Assembly: GCA_003003925.1 (NCBI GenBank)
Contig: PVWP01000004.1
Coordinates: 62,001 to 126,000, forward strand
Length of the DNA: 64,000 bases
Reading direction: 5' to 3'
Source of the DNA: Aphanothece cf. minutissima CCALA 015
Lineage (GTDB): Bacteria > Cyanobacteriota > Cyanobacteriia > PCC-6307 > Cyanobiaceae
Made by a program: the position numbers and the translations under genes. The notes beneath the pieces were generated by a model. It did not search any database, had not been told where the DNA came from, and worked only from the letters and a program-made list of their open reading frames with translations. Shown here piece after piece: positions 18,876 to 27,523 of the stretch (the stretch's first letter is position 1; each line of letters opens with the position of its first letter).

Positions 18876-19984
18876 GGCGCCGTTCCTTCCACGTTCATCC
18901 GGAGCTCCGATCCTCCCGCGCCCTGCACCAATTGGTGCACCAGGTCGGGGAGAGGACATCCACTGGCCTCCCACAGCATCGGGTACATGCTCTGGCTGGT
19001 GAAGCCCGGCAGCGTGTTGATCTCGTTCAGCCAGAGATTGCCGGTGGCCTCGTCGTAGAAGAAGTCGACCCGGGCCAGCCCTCCGGCGTCCACCGCCCGG
19101 CAGGCGGCCAGCGCCATGGCCCGCGCCCGCTCGCTCACCGTCTCGTCCACGGGCGCGGGGATGACGGTGTGGCTGTGGCCTTCGCTGTACTTGGTCTCGT
19201 AGTCGTACCAGTCGGCGTCGAAGCGGATCTCCCCCAGCACCGAGGCGCTGAGGCCGTCGCCGGGTCCACCGGGCCGCCGCAGCACGGCGCATTCGAGCTC
19301 CCGGGCCCGGACGCCCTGCTCCACCACCAGCCGCCGGTCGAGGTCCGCGGCCAGCTCAAGGCCCCGCAGCAGGCCGGCACGGTCGCTGGCCTTGCTGATG
19401 CCCACCGAGGAGCCCATGTTGGCCGGCTTGACGAAGCACGGGTAGCCGAGGCTGCTCTCCAGCCGCTCCAGCAGGTCCTCCGGACCGCCGGCGGCGCCCA
19501 GCTCGTGGGCGGCGACGCAGGCGTAGGGCACCTGGGGCAGGCCGGCGGCGGCGAAGGCGGCCTTCATGGCCTGCTTGTCCATCCCCAGCGCCGATCCCAG
19601 CACCCCGGAGCCCACGTAGGGCACCCCCATCAGGGTGAACAGTCCCTGGATCGTGCCGTCCTCCCCATTGGGGCCGTGGAGCACCGGGAACCACACCTCG
19701 ATCTCCAGAGCGCCCTCGGGAAAGCCCCGGAAGCCCCCCGGCTCCGCCGCTCCCGGCAGATCCCCGGGCTCGGCCGGCACCCCCCGCTCCAGCACGGCGG
19801 TGGCCACGGCGTCGGGCCACCAGCGGCCGCCGCGATCGATGTAGAAGCTGCTGACCCGGTAGCGCTCGGCGTTGCCCCCGCTGCGCAGTCCCCGCAGCAC
19901 GGTGCGGGCGGAGAGAATCGAGACGGCGTGCTCGCCGGAGGCTCCCCCGAACACCAGGCCGACGCGGGTGGGGGAAGGAGCCAT
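18872..19984 (-). CDS. ddl: D-alanine--D-alanine ligase
   Basis: This 370-residue ATP-grasp ligase has [71 protein letters not shown] and the metal-binding end [18 protein letters not shown] then TLPGFT. It makes the D-Ala-D-Ala dipeptide for peptidoglycan precursors in the cytosol. The ATG at 19984 is preferred to a TTG at 20005. It lies 26 bases after miaB and leads into the overlapping membrane-protein and ftsQ genes, so its expression is tied to division genes. Confidence 0.95.
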   Translation of the reverse strand: MAPSPTRVGLVFGGASGEHAVSILSARTVLRGLRSGGNAERYRVSSFYIDRGGRWWPDAVATAVLERGVPAEPGDLPGAAEPGGFRGFPEGALEIEVWFPVLHGPNGEDGTIQGLFTLMGVPYVGSGVLGSALGMDKQAMKAAFAAAGLPQVPYACVAAHELGAAGGPEDLLERLESSLGYPCFVKPANMGSSVGISKASDRAGLLRGLELAADLDRRLVVEQGVRARELECAVLRRPGGPGDGLSASVLGEIRFDADWYDYETKYSEGHSHTVIPAPVDETVSERARAMALAACRAVDAGGLARVDFFYDEATGNLWLNEINTLPGFTSQSMYPMLWEASGCPLPDLVHQLVQGAGGSELRMNVEGTAP

Positions 19985-20010
19985 CGGCACAGGGAAGAGG
20001 GCCAAACGTA

Positions 20011-21420
20011 TCAGCGAATCCCGCCCCGGCCCAGGGGCCGGCCACTGAGGCTGAACGGCCGCACCGTCTCGATCTCCACGTCCACCAGGTCGCCAGGGGC
20101 GAAGGGGCGGCCATCGCCGGGGTCGGCGGCGAAGAAGGTGAGCCGATTGGTGCGCGTGCGACCCATCAGCTGGCCCGGGTCGCGGGGGTTGATCCCCTCG
20201 GCCAGCACCTGCTCCCGCCGCCCCAGGTAGCGGGCGCTGCGCTCCGCGGCCACCCGCTCCACCAGGGCGTTGAGCTCCTGGAGCCGTTCCACCTTCACCG
20301 CCTCCGGCAGCTGGTCGGGCCAGTCGGCCGCCGGCGTGCCCGGCCGCGGCGAGTAGGCGGCGGTGTTGACCTGGTCGAAGCCGATCGACGCGATCAGCGC
20401 CAGGGTGCGGCGGAACTGGGCATCGGTTTCGCCGGGGAAGGCCACGATCACGTCGGCGCTGATGGCCGCATCGGGGAGGCGCTGGCGGATGCGATCGATG
20501 ATCCGTCGGTAGCGCTCCACGGTGTAGCCCCGGGCCATGGCCCGCAGCACGTCGTCGTCACCGCTCTGGAAGGGGATGTGGAAGTGCTCGCAGACCTTGG
20601 GCAGGTCGGCGCAGGCGTCGATGAGACGGTCGGTGAAGTAGCGGGGGTGGCTGGTGGCGAAGCGGATCCGCTCGAGGCCCCGCACGTCGTGGACCGACCG
20701 CAGCAGATCGGTGAGGGTGTGGGCCCGGCGACCCTCGGCGGTGATGCCGGGCAGGTCGCGGCCGTAGGCATCGATGTTCTGCCCCAGCAGGGTGACCTCC
20801 CGGTAGCCCCGCGCCGCCAGCCCCTCCATCTCGAGGCGGATCGCCTCGGGCAGGCGCGACTGCTCCCGGCCCCGCACCGAGGGCACCACGCAGTAGGTGC
20901 AGTGCTCGTTGCAGCCGTAGATCACGTTCACCCAGGCGCAGACGGCACTGTCCCGCCGGGCGGTGGTGATGTCCTCGAGGATGTGGTGCTCGTCGGTGGC
21001 CACCACCTGCTGGCCGGTCTCCACCCGGGTGAGCAGCGCCTCGAGCCGGTTGGCGTGCTGGGGGCCCATCACCAGATCCAGCTCCGGCACCCGCCGCAGC
21101 AGGGACTCCCCCTCCTGCTGGGCCACGCAGCCGGCCACCACCAGCGTCAGGCCGGGATTGGCCCGCTTGCGCTGGGCCTGCCGCCCCAGATAGCTGTAGA
21201 CCTTCTGCTCGGCGTTGTCCCGGATCGTGCAGGTGTTGTAGAGCACCAGATCGGCACTGTGCTCGTCGCTGCCGGGGGTGTACCCCATGGTTTCGAGGAT
21301 GCCGGCCATGCGCTCGGAATCCGCCTTGTTCATCTGGCAGCCGAACGTGGTGATCCAGTAGCTGCCGCGCCGTGCCGACGGCGCCTGGTCGGCCTGGGGG
21401 CCGGAAACGGTGGCTGTCAT
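20011..21420 (-). CDS. miaB: tRNA-2-methylthio-N6-dimethylallyladenosine synthase MiaB
   Basis: This 469-residue methylthiotransferase has the N-terminal UPF0004 cysteines ([39 protein letters not shown]) and the radical SAM cluster [40 protein letters not shown] and a C-terminal TRAM domain with RTNRLTFF follow. It adds the methylthio group at position 37 of tRNAs reading UNN codons. Its length is normal. It begins the minus-strand operon that continues into ddl and ftsQ, and diverges from the epimerase gene, leaving 79 bases. Confidence 0.96.
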   Translation of the reverse strand: MTATVSGPQADQAPSARRGSYWITTFGCQMNKADSERMAGILETMGYTPGSDEHSADLVLYNTCTIRDNAEQKVYSYLGRQAQRKRANPGLTLVVAGCVAQQEGESLLRRVPELDLVMGPQHANRLEALLTRVETGQQVVATDEHHILEDITTARRDSAVCAWVNVIYGCNEHCTYCVVPSVRGREQSRLPEAIRLEMEGLAARGYREVTLLGQNIDAYGRDLPGITAEGRRAHTLTDLLRSVHDVRGLERIRFATSHPRYFTDRLIDACADLPKVCEHFHIPFQSGDDDVLRAMARGYTVERYRRIIDRIRQRLPDAAISADVIVAFPGETDAQFRRTLALIASIGFDQVNTAAYSPRPGTPAADWPDQLPEAVKVERLQELNALVERVAAERSARYLGRREQVLAEGINPRDPGQLMGRTRTNRLTFFAADPGDGRPFAPGDLVDVEIETVRPFSLSGRPLGRGGIR

Positions 21421-21499
21421 GGGATCCAGTTTCCGCTATCGCCCCACCGGCGCCAACGCGGCGGCTGTGGCAGCGTGAACCTCCCGGCCCCTTTCTGGC

Positions 21500-22579
21500 A
21501 TGCGCTGCCGCCTGAGCCGTTTCCCCCTCACCAAGGCGGTGCCCCTGGCCATCAGCCGCGGCACCACGGCCGCCGTCGAGCATCTGCTGCTGGAACTCGA
21601 GCACGACGGCACCACCGGCCGCGGCGAGACCGGCGGCTTCGACACCGGCCACCGGGCCTTCCGCACCGACGATCTGGCCGCCGAGCTGGAGGCCGTCCTG
21701 CCGGCCCTCGAGCGCGCCACCCCGGAGCCGTTCCAGGCCCTCGACCCCCTGCTGGACAGCCTCTCGCCCCCGGCCCGCTGCGCCGTCGACCTCGCCCTGC
21801 ACGACTGGTGGGGGCAGCGGCTGGGCCAGCCCCTGTGGCGGCTCTGGGGCCTCGATGACGGCGCGATCGTTCCCACCAGCGTGACCCTGGGACTGGGCAG
21901 CGAGGCGGCGGTGCTGGAGCGCCTGGAGCGCTGGTGGCAGCAGCTGCCCGCCAGCCGCATCAAGCTCAAGCTCGGCAGCCCGGAGGGCCTCGACCACGAC
22001 CGGGCCCTGGTGCGGGCGGTGGCCCAGGCGCTGGAGCGGCGCCACCAGAGCCATGGGCTGGCCGGCGAGCTGCAGGTGGATGCCAACGGCGGCTGGACCC
22101 TGGAGCAGGCCCTGCCGATGCTGGGCTGGCTCGACGCCCAGGGGGTGGTGCTGGTGGAGCAGCCCCTGGCCCCCCTGGAGGATCCCGAGGCCGACTGCGC
22201 CGCCTTCGCCGCCCTCGAGCTCGACTGCCCCATCGCCCTGGTGGCCGATGAGAGCTGCTGGAACCTGGCCGACCTGGTGCGGCTCGCCCCCTACGTCGAC
22301 GGGGTGAACATCAAGCTGCTCAAGAGCGGCGGGCTGGCGGAGGCCCTGCTGATGGCCAGGGCCGCGCGGCGCCTGGGCCTGGGGGTGATGCTCGGCTGCT
22401 ACTCCGACAGCGCCCTGCTCAACGGGGCCGCCGCCCAGCTGCTGCCGTTGGTGCGCTGGCCGGATCTCGACAGCCACCTCAACCTGGTGGACGACCCGTT
22501 CGTGGGTCCGGCCCTGGTGGGAGATCGGCTGGTGCCCGGTGCGTCCCCGGGACTGGGGGTGGGCCGTGCTCGGCTCTGA
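21500..22579 (+). CDS. dgcA: Enolase-superfamily epimerase (dipeptide epimerase / DgcA-like)
   Basis: This 359-residue muconate-lactonizing-enzyme-like protein has the KxK catalytic pair in RIKLKLGS, metal-binding acids in LQVDANGGWT, VLVEQPL and VADES, and the second-half lysine in NIKLLKSGG. These fit L-Ala-D/L-Glu epimerases and also DgcA, the N-acetyl-D-glutamate racemase. The next gene is a DUF1611 protein overlapping by 14 bases, the arrangement reported for dgcN-dgcA D-glutamate catabolism, so I use the name tentatively. It would act in the cytosol on D-Glu-containing molecules released from peptidoglycan. Dipeptide epimerisation remains the alternative. Confidence 0.75.
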   Translation: MRCRLSRFPLTKAVPLAISRGTTAAVEHLLLELEHDGTTGRGETGGFDTGHRAFRTDDLAAELEAVLPALERATPEPFQALDPLLDSLSPPARCAVDLALHDWWGQRLGQPLWRLWGLDDGAIVPTSVTLGLGSEAAVLERLERWWQQLPASRIKLKLGSPEGLDHDRALVRAVAQALERRHQSHGLAGELQVDANGGWTLEQALPMLGWLDAQGVVLVEQPLAPLEDPEADCAAFAALELDCPIALVADESCWNLADLVRLAPYVDGVNIKLLKSGGLAEALLMARAARRLGLGVMLGCYSDSALLNGAAAQLLPLVRWPDLDSHLNLVDDPFVGPALVGDRLVPGASPGLGVGRARL

Positions 22580-23645
22580 TGACCCGATCGTGCTGCTGCA
22601 GCACGGCGGCCTCGACAACCTGAGCGGCAAGACGGGCCTGGCGATGCTGCGCTACCGCCACGGCCCGATCGTGGCGGTGGTGGATCCGGACCACCGCGGC
22701 GCCGACCTGCGGGCGCTCACCGGCATCGAGCGGGCCGTGCCCGTGGTGGGGTCCCTGGCGGAGGCTCTGCCCTTCGCTCCCCAGGTGGCGGTGGTGGGCC
22801 TCGCCCCCTCCGGCGGCCGGCTGCCGCCGGCCATGGGCGCCGACGTGGCAGCCGCCCTGACGGCGGGACTGTCGCTGGCCAGCGGTCTGCACAGCCGCCT
22901 GGCGGACGATCCGGCCCTGGCGGCCCTGGTGCGGCCGGGCCGCTGGATCTGGGATCTGCGCCGGGAGCCCCCCGGCCTGAGCGTCGGCTGCGGCCGGGCC
23001 GCGGCGCTGCCGGGCCGCCGGCTGCTGGCGGTGGGGACGGACATGTCGGTGGGCAAGATGAGCGCCTGCCTGGAGCTGCTGGCCGCCGCCCGGCGCCGCG
23101 GCCGCGACGCCCGCTTCGTCGGCACCGGCCAGGCCGGCATCCTGATCAGCGGCGGCGGTGTGGCCCTCGATGCCGTGCGCATCGACTACGCGGCCGGAGC
23201 GGTGGAGGCGGCGGTGCTGGCCGCCGCCGAAGGGGCCGGCCCGGAGACCCTGGTGCTGGTCGAGGGGCAGGGCTCCCTCTGCCACCCCGGATCGAGCGCC
23301 ACCTTGCCCCTGATCCGCGGCAGCCAGCCCACCGATCTGCTGCTGGTGCACCGCGCCGGCCAGCGCACGATCCAGCGGCTGGCGGACTTCCCCCTCCCCA
23401 CCCTCGGCCGGGTGATCGCCGCCGTCGAGTCGCTGGCGGCCCTGGGCCGTCCGGCGGGATCCGCTCCACCCCCCAGGGTGGCGGCCATCGCCCTGAACAC
23501 CGCCCACCTGGACGGGCCCTCGGCGGCGGCGGCGCTGGCGGCCACCGCCAGGGAGACGGGACTCCCCTGCCTCGATCCGGTGCGGCAGGGTGGCGAGGCC
23601 CTGCTGGAGCTGCTGTTCAGCCAAGAAAGAAGCCCGACGCCGTAG
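22566..23645 (+). CDS. dgcN: DUF1611 P-loop protein (DgcN-like D-glutamate N-acetyltransferase)
   Basis: This 359-residue protein starts at a GTG at 22566 inside the epimerase gene. The N-terminal DUF1611 Rossmann-like domain begins IVLLQHGGLDNLSGKTG. The C-terminal P-loop domain has LLAVGTDMSVGKMSA, GTGQAGILISGGGVALDA and LVEGQGSLCHPG, features of this family. Family members have been shown to N-acetylate D-glutamate (DgcN), working with the racemase DgcA to give N-acetyl-L-glutamate. The 14-base overlap with the epimerase gene supports joint function here. Substrate specificity is inferred, not visible. Confidence 0.75.
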   Translation: MLGSDDPIVLLQHGGLDNLSGKTGLAMLRYRHGPIVAVVDPDHRGADLRALTGIERAVPVVGSLAEALPFAPQVAVVGLAPSGGRLPPAMGADVAAALTAGLSLASGLHSRLADDPALAALVRPGRWIWDLRREPPGLSVGCGRAAALPGRRLLAVGTDMSVGKMSACLELLAAARRRGRDARFVGTGQAGILISGGGVALDAVRIDYAAGAVEAAVLAAAEGAGPETLVLVEGQGSLCHPGSSATLPLIRGSQPTDLLLVHRAGQRTIQRLADFPLPTLGRVIAAVESLAALGRPAGSAPPPRVAAIALNTAHLDGPSAAAALAATARETGLPCLDPVRQGGEALLELLFSQERSPTP

Positions 23646-23659
23646 CGCCGGGCCTGAAG

Positions 23660-23733
23660 GGCGAGCGAGGGGACTCGAACCCCCGAATGGTGGCGCCACA
23701 AGCCACTGCCTTAACCACTTGGCGACGCCCGCC
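23660..23733 (-). tRNA. tRNA-His (GTG)
   Basis: On the minus strand the acceptor GCGGGCG pairs with CGCTCGC, and an extra G at position -1 faces C73, the histidine identity element. The anticodon stem GTGGC/GCCAC holds the loop TTGTGGC, anticodon GTG. The T arm has GGGTTCGAGTCCC. It is convergent to the DUF1611 gene (14 bases away). Confidence 0.96.
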
Positions 23734-23778
23734 GCGGTCTTTGCCAATGTATCAAGCGAGCCTGCCGGCCCCCCCCTC

Positions 23779-24213
23779 TTGCCACCGCCGACCACCGCCA
23801 CCCGCACCGTTTCCGGCCTCCTGGGCCTCACCGCCGTCGCGGGGGGCCTGATCGGCCTTGCCGTCACCAACCCCGGCCCGGCGGCCTTCGAGGACTTCGC
23901 CGCCGAGAAGCTCACCGAACTGGCCAGCGAGGAGCTGTGCCGCAACGAGGGGCTGCCGCTGCTGGCCCGGTTGCTGATCCAGAACTGTCCGGAGCTGGTG
24001 CGCTCCCAGCGGAAGGTGCTGGGCCGCCTGGCCCGGGAGCATTCACGCCGTTACAACTTCGGCCTGCTGAGCATCTACGGCACCCGGCTGGGGGGTGAGA
24101 AGGTGCTGCCCAACTGGAGCATCCCCCGCTATGACGCCGTCACCCTGGCGATGGCGGGGCATTTCGTGCTCCTCAGCGCCGGTGAGAGCGCGCCGGGGAG
24201 TCCGATGCCGTGA
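23779..24213 (+). CDS. DUF4359 family protein
   Basis: This 144-residue protein has one N-terminal hydrophobic segment (about 11-28, GLLGLTAVAGGLIGLAV) followed by TNPGPAAFEDFAAEKLTELA, the hallmark of DUF4359. It ends with a domain with two cysteines (near 56 and 72) and NFGLLSIYGTRL. No ATG or GTG precedes the conserved start, so the TTG at 23779 is chosen; the frame stays open upstream but runs across tRNA-His. It is probably a secreted or membrane-anchored protein of unknown role, common in cyanobacteria. A GTG overlapping its stop (GTGA) could start the next gene. Confidence 0.7.
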   Translation: MPPPTTATRTVSGLLGLTAVAGGLIGLAVTNPGPAAFEDFAAEKLTELASEELCRNEGLPLLARLLIQNCPELVRSQRKVLGRLAREHSRRYNFGLLSIYGTRLGGEKVLPNWSIPRYDAVTLAMAGHFVLLSAGESAPGSPMP

Positions 24214-24229
24214 CCGGGGCGCCGCCGCC

Positions 24230-24271
24230 CGGCCGCCCGCCCCTTCCGCCCGGCCGCCCGCCCCTTCCGCC
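24230..24271 (+). repeat. Two perfect 21-bp tandem repeats
   Basis: The unit CGGCCGCCCGCCCCTTCCGCC occurs twice head to tail (24230-24250 and 24251-24271), followed by a further partial CGGCC. It lies between the DUF4359 stop and the ATG chosen for the amidohydrolase. If translation began at the GTG at 24210 it would encode a proline/glycine-rich repeat (PGRPPLP twice). Slippage variation is possible. Confidence 0.85.
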
Positions 24272-24287
24272 CGGCCAGCTGCCGCCC

Positions 24288-25565
24288 ATGCGGATTCCCA
24301 GGCTCCTGCTCGATCCCTGCGTCCCCCTGCCGGCCGCGGACGACCAGGGGCTGGTGACGGTGCGGCTGGAGCATGGCGAGGGCCGGATCCGGGCCATCCA
24401 CGGGCTGGCCACCGGCTGCGGTGGCGATGGGGAGGAGGGCGGCGCACCGGCGCCCCTGGCGCTCACGCCGCTGGTGGAGCCCCATGCCCACCTCGACAAG
24501 GCCTTCAGCGCTGAGGCGTTCCCCAACCCAGAGGGCACCATGGCGGGTGCCATGGCGGCGAACGGCCGGGAGGCGACCGTCCGGCAGGCCGAGGCGGTGC
24601 GGCGGCGGGGGGAGCGGGCCCTGGATCAGGCCTGGCGCTACGGCCTGCGGGCGATCCGCAGCCACATCGACAGCCTCGGCCCCTGGGCCAGGCCCAGCTG
24701 GGAGGTGCTGCTGGAGCTGCGCGACCGCTGGCGCGGCCGGGTGGAACTGCAGCTGGTGGCCCTGGTGCCGGTGGGCCACTGGCGCACCGCCGAGGGGCAG
24801 GCCTTCGCCGCCTGGGTCGCCGCCCGCGGCGGCCTGCTGGGGGGGGTGCTCGGTGCCCCCTTCCGCTCCACACCGGCCGACCGGGCCGGCCTGCTGGCCC
24901 TGCTGCGGCTGGCGGAGCGCCTCGGCTGCGGGGTGGATCTGCACGTCGACGAGAGCGCCGACGACCACGGCCGGGGCGTGGCCCTGGTGAGCGAGCTGCT
25001 GCTGCGGCACCGCATCGTGGTGCCGCTCACCTGCAGCCACGCCAGCAGCATGGGGCTGCTGGCCGACCGGCCCTGCCGCCGCCTGGCGGAGGCGATGGCG
25101 GCCGCGGCGGTGGGGGTGGTGGCCCTGCCCAGCACCAATCTCTGGCTTCTGGCCAAGCACCACCGCCGCACCCCGTCCCTGCGGCCCCAGGCCCCGATCC
25201 GCCAGCTGCAGGAGGCCGGCGTGACCGTGGCCGTGGGGGCCGACAATGTCCAGGATCCCTGGTTTCCCGGGGGGGATTTCGATCCCATCGCCCTGCTGCG
25301 CTTCAGCCTGGCCGCCAGCCACCTGATGCCCTGGCGTCGCCTGGGGCTGAGCCCCTTCAGCACCGCTGCGGCCCAGCTGCTGGGCCTGGAGTGGGACGGG
25401 GTGCTGCGGAAGGGGGCCCCGGCCGATCTGGTCGTGCTGGGGGCCACCTCCTGGACCGAACTGCTGGCCCGCCCACCCCGACGGCGGGTGCTGCGGGCCG
25501 GCCGCTGGCTGGAGCCGCCCCCCTGCGAAGACCCCTCCCCACCCCTGGCCGCCTGCCATGCCTGA
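24288..25565 (+). CDS. Cytosine-deaminase-like amidohydrolase
   Basis: This 425-residue metal-dependent hydrolase has the paired histidines in LVEPHAHLDKAF, SHIDSLGPW, a third site VDLHVDESAD, VPLTCSHASSMGLL and the C-terminal catalytic aspartate in VAVGADNVQDPWFPGGDFDP. These motifs match the CodA-like subgroup of amidohydrolases, which deaminate cytosine or related ring amides; the exact substrate is open. I chose the ATG at 24288. A GTG at 24210 overlapping the previous stop is possible but would add a proline-rich tail formed by tandem repeats. It overlaps the FAD oxidase gene by eight bases. Confidence 0.82.
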   Translation: MRIPRLLLDPCVPLPAADDQGLVTVRLEHGEGRIRAIHGLATGCGGDGEEGGAPAPLALTPLVEPHAHLDKAFSAEAFPNPEGTMAGAMAANGREATVRQAEAVRRRGERALDQAWRYGLRAIRSHIDSLGPWARPSWEVLLELRDRWRGRVELQLVALVPVGHWRTAEGQAFAAWVAARGGLLGGVLGAPFRSTPADRAGLLALLRLAERLGCGVDLHVDESADDHGRGVALVSELLLRHRIVVPLTCSHASSMGLLADRPCRRLAEAMAAAAVGVVALPSTNLWLLAKHHRRTPSLRPQAPIRQLQEAGVTVAVGADNVQDPWFPGGDFDPIALLRFSLAASHLMPWRRLGLSPFSTAAAQLLGLEWDGVLRKGAPADLVVLGATSWTELLARPPRRRVLRAGRWLEPPPCEDPSPPLAACHA

Positions 25566-26958
25566 CACCGCCATCCCGGGGAGGCTCCCCGCAGCGCCCG
25601 ATCCGGCACGGATCCAGGCCCTGGCCGCCGAGCTCGCCGCCAGCGGCCTGGGGTTGACGCCGATCCTCACCCCGGCGGAGCTGGGCCGGCTCTCGGCCGA
25701 CTTCCACGACTATTCCCCTGTGCTGGAGCCGCTGCTCAAGGGCCGCCGTGCCCAGCTGGCGGTGAAGGTGGAGCGCGTGGAGCAGGTGATGGCCGTGGCC
25801 GGGGCCTGCGCCCGCCACCGGGTGCCGCTGACCCTGCGGGGTGCCGGCACCGGCAACTACGGCCAGTGCGTGCCCCTGGCCGGGGGCCTGGTGCTCGACA
25901 TGGGCGGCCTCAACCGGCTGCGGTCGCTGGACCTGGACAGCGGTGTGGTGGAGGCGGAGTCGGGCTGCATCCTGGCCCAGCTGGATGGCCAGCTGATGGC
26001 CCAGGGCCGGGCCCTGCGGATGGCCCCCAGCACCTACCGCAGCGCCACCCTCGGGGGCTTCATCGCCGGCGGATCGGGAGGCCTGGGGTCCCTGCGCTGG
26101 GGATTCCTGCGCGATCCGGGCCACCTGCTGGGGCTGGAGGTGGTGACGCTGGAGGCCGAGCCGCGCCTGCTGCGTCTCGACGCCGCCGCCAGCGCCCCCC
26201 TCAACCACGCCTACGGCACCAACGGCATCATCACCGCCCTGCGGATGGCCACCACCGAAGCGGTGGCCTGGGAGCAGCTGGTGGTGGGGTTCGCCCGCTG
26301 GGAGGAGGCCCTGGAGGCCTCCCGGCTTCTGCCCACCACCGCCCTGCTGCTCAATGCCCTCTGCCTGCTGGAGGCCCCGGTGGCGGCGGCCATGCCCTGG
26401 CCGGCCGGCTGCCCCGCCGCCAGTGCCGGCGAGCACCTGCTGCTGCTGCATGCCGCCCCCGACAGCCTCGAGGCCCTGCCGGGCTGGCTGGCGACCCGCG
26501 GCGGCCGGATCCTCTGGCAGGGCCGGCGGCCGGAGCCGGGTCGGGGGCGGGGCCTGCCCCTGGGGGAACTCACCTGGAACCACACCACCCTGCACTGGCG
26601 GGCCCAGGCCCCCGACTGGACCTACCTGCAGCTGCTGCTGCCCCGGCCGGAGGCGCCCCTGCTGGAGGCGGTGCGCGGGCGCTGGGGCACCGACGTGCTC
26701 TGGCACCTGGAGGCGGTGCGCCACCTGGGGGCGCCCCGGCTGACGGCCCTGCCCCTGGTGCGCTGGCAAGGGCCCGAAGCCCTGGCCGACCTGGTCGCCC
26801 AGTGCCGCGCGCTGGGGGCGGTGCCCTTCGATCCCCACGTAATCACCGTCGAGGACGGTGGTCTGGGGGTGGTGGATGCCGATCAGGTGGCGGCCAAGGC
26901 CGCCTTCGACCCCGCCGGACTGATGAACCCGGGCAAGCTGCGGGGATGGATGGGCTAG
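25558..26958 (+). CDS. FAD-binding oxidase (GlcD/PCMH type)
   Basis: This 466-residue protein has the FAD-binding PCMH fold: LAVKVERVEQVMAVAGACA, LTLRGAGTGNYGQCVPLAGG, VEAESGCILAQLD, TLGGFIAGGSGGLGSLRWG and a C-terminal FDPAGLMNPGKL, typical of glycolate/lactate oxidase-like flavoproteins. It lacks the iron-sulphur domain found in some fused forms. It overlaps the amidohydrolase gene by eight bases, so the two should act together, possibly in salvage or breakdown of a small nitrogen compound. The substrate is unknown. It is convergent to the pentapeptide-repeat gene, with 16 bases between stops. Confidence 0.85.
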   Translation: MPDTAIPGRLPAAPDPARIQALAAELAASGLGLTPILTPAELGRLSADFHDYSPVLEPLLKGRRAQLAVKVERVEQVMAVAGACARHRVPLTLRGAGTGNYGQCVPLAGGLVLDMGGLNRLRSLDLDSGVVEAESGCILAQLDGQLMAQGRALRMAPSTYRSATLGGFIAGGSGGLGSLRWGFLRDPGHLLGLEVVTLEAEPRLLRLDAAASAPLNHAYGTNGIITALRMATTEAVAWEQLVVGFARWEEALEASRLLPTTALLLNALCLLEAPVAAAMPWPAGCPAASAGEHLLLLHAAPDSLEALPGWLATRGGRILWQGRRPEPGRGRGLPLGELTWNHTTLHWRAQAPDWTYLQLLLPRPEAPLLEAVRGRWGTDVLWHLEAVRHLGAPRLTALPLVRWQGPEALADLVAQCRALGAVPFDPHVITVEDGGLGVVDADQVAAKAAFDPAGLMNPGKLRGWMG

Positions 26959-26974
26959 GGGACGCCCTGTGCGA

Positions 26975-27523
26975 TCAGCGGCAGTCGAGGCTCAGGCGGG
27001 TGTCGGCGCCAGTCACCGGGTTGGTGCCCCGGGCCTCGCGGCAGAGGTTGCGCTGGTCCACCCGGTCGAGCAGGGCATCGGTGAAGTCCGCATCGGTGAC
27101 CGTGGCGCCGGTGAAGTTGCTGCCGGAGGCGATCGCTCCGCGCAGCACTGCCCCGGTCAGGTCGGTGCCGCTCATGTCCACCTTGTCCATCAGGGCGTCG
27201 CTGAGATCGGCGCCATGGAAGTCAGCCTCCGGAAAGGCGGCCTGGGTGAGGATCGCGCCGTGCAGATCCGCGTCCCGGAAGCGGGCCTGGCGGCCCGTGG
27301 CCCCGGCGAAGGAGCTGCCGGCCAGCTGCTGGCCGCTGAAGTCCTTGCCGCTCTGGTTGGTGAGGGTGTAGTCGACCCGGTCCTGGAAGTCGGCGAGGGC
27401 GCCGGAGGGGGACAGCAGCAGCAGGCCCAGGAGCAGGCCGAGCAGCGCGCCGGCCAGGTGCAGGGACGGCCGGCGGGGGCTGCCCGCGGGCCGGGGGGCA
27501 TCGGAGGCGGGGGCCGTCGTCAT
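26975..27523 (-). CDS. Secreted pentapeptide-repeat protein
   Basis: This 182-residue protein has a signal-like hydrophobic stretch (about 22-43, ending GALA), then about 15 pentapeptide repeats of the A(D/N)LXX type (DFSGQ, SFAGA, RFRDA, DLHGA, DFHGA, DLSDA, DLTGA, NFTGA, DFTDA). It ends in LCREARGTNP and a C-terminal cysteine. Cyanobacteria carry many such right-handed beta-helix proteins, several in the thylakoid lumen or periplasm. The ATG overlaps the folC stop (ATGA), so it is probably translated from the same mRNA. Function unknown. Confidence 0.88.
   Translation of the reverse strand: MTTAPASDAPRPAGSPRRPSLHLAGALLGLLLGLLLLSPSGALADFQDRVDYTLTNQSGKDFSGQQLAGSSFAGATGRQARFRDADLHGAILTQAAFPEADFHGADLSDALMDKVDMSGTDLTGAVLRGAIASGSNFTGATVTDADFTDALLDRVDQRNLCREARGTNPVTGADTRLSLDCR

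Noticed and set aside
24140..24300. CRISPR-like repeats near the amidohydrolase start
   Set aside because: There are only two directly adjoining 21-bp units, with no spacers and no cas genes anywhere in the window.
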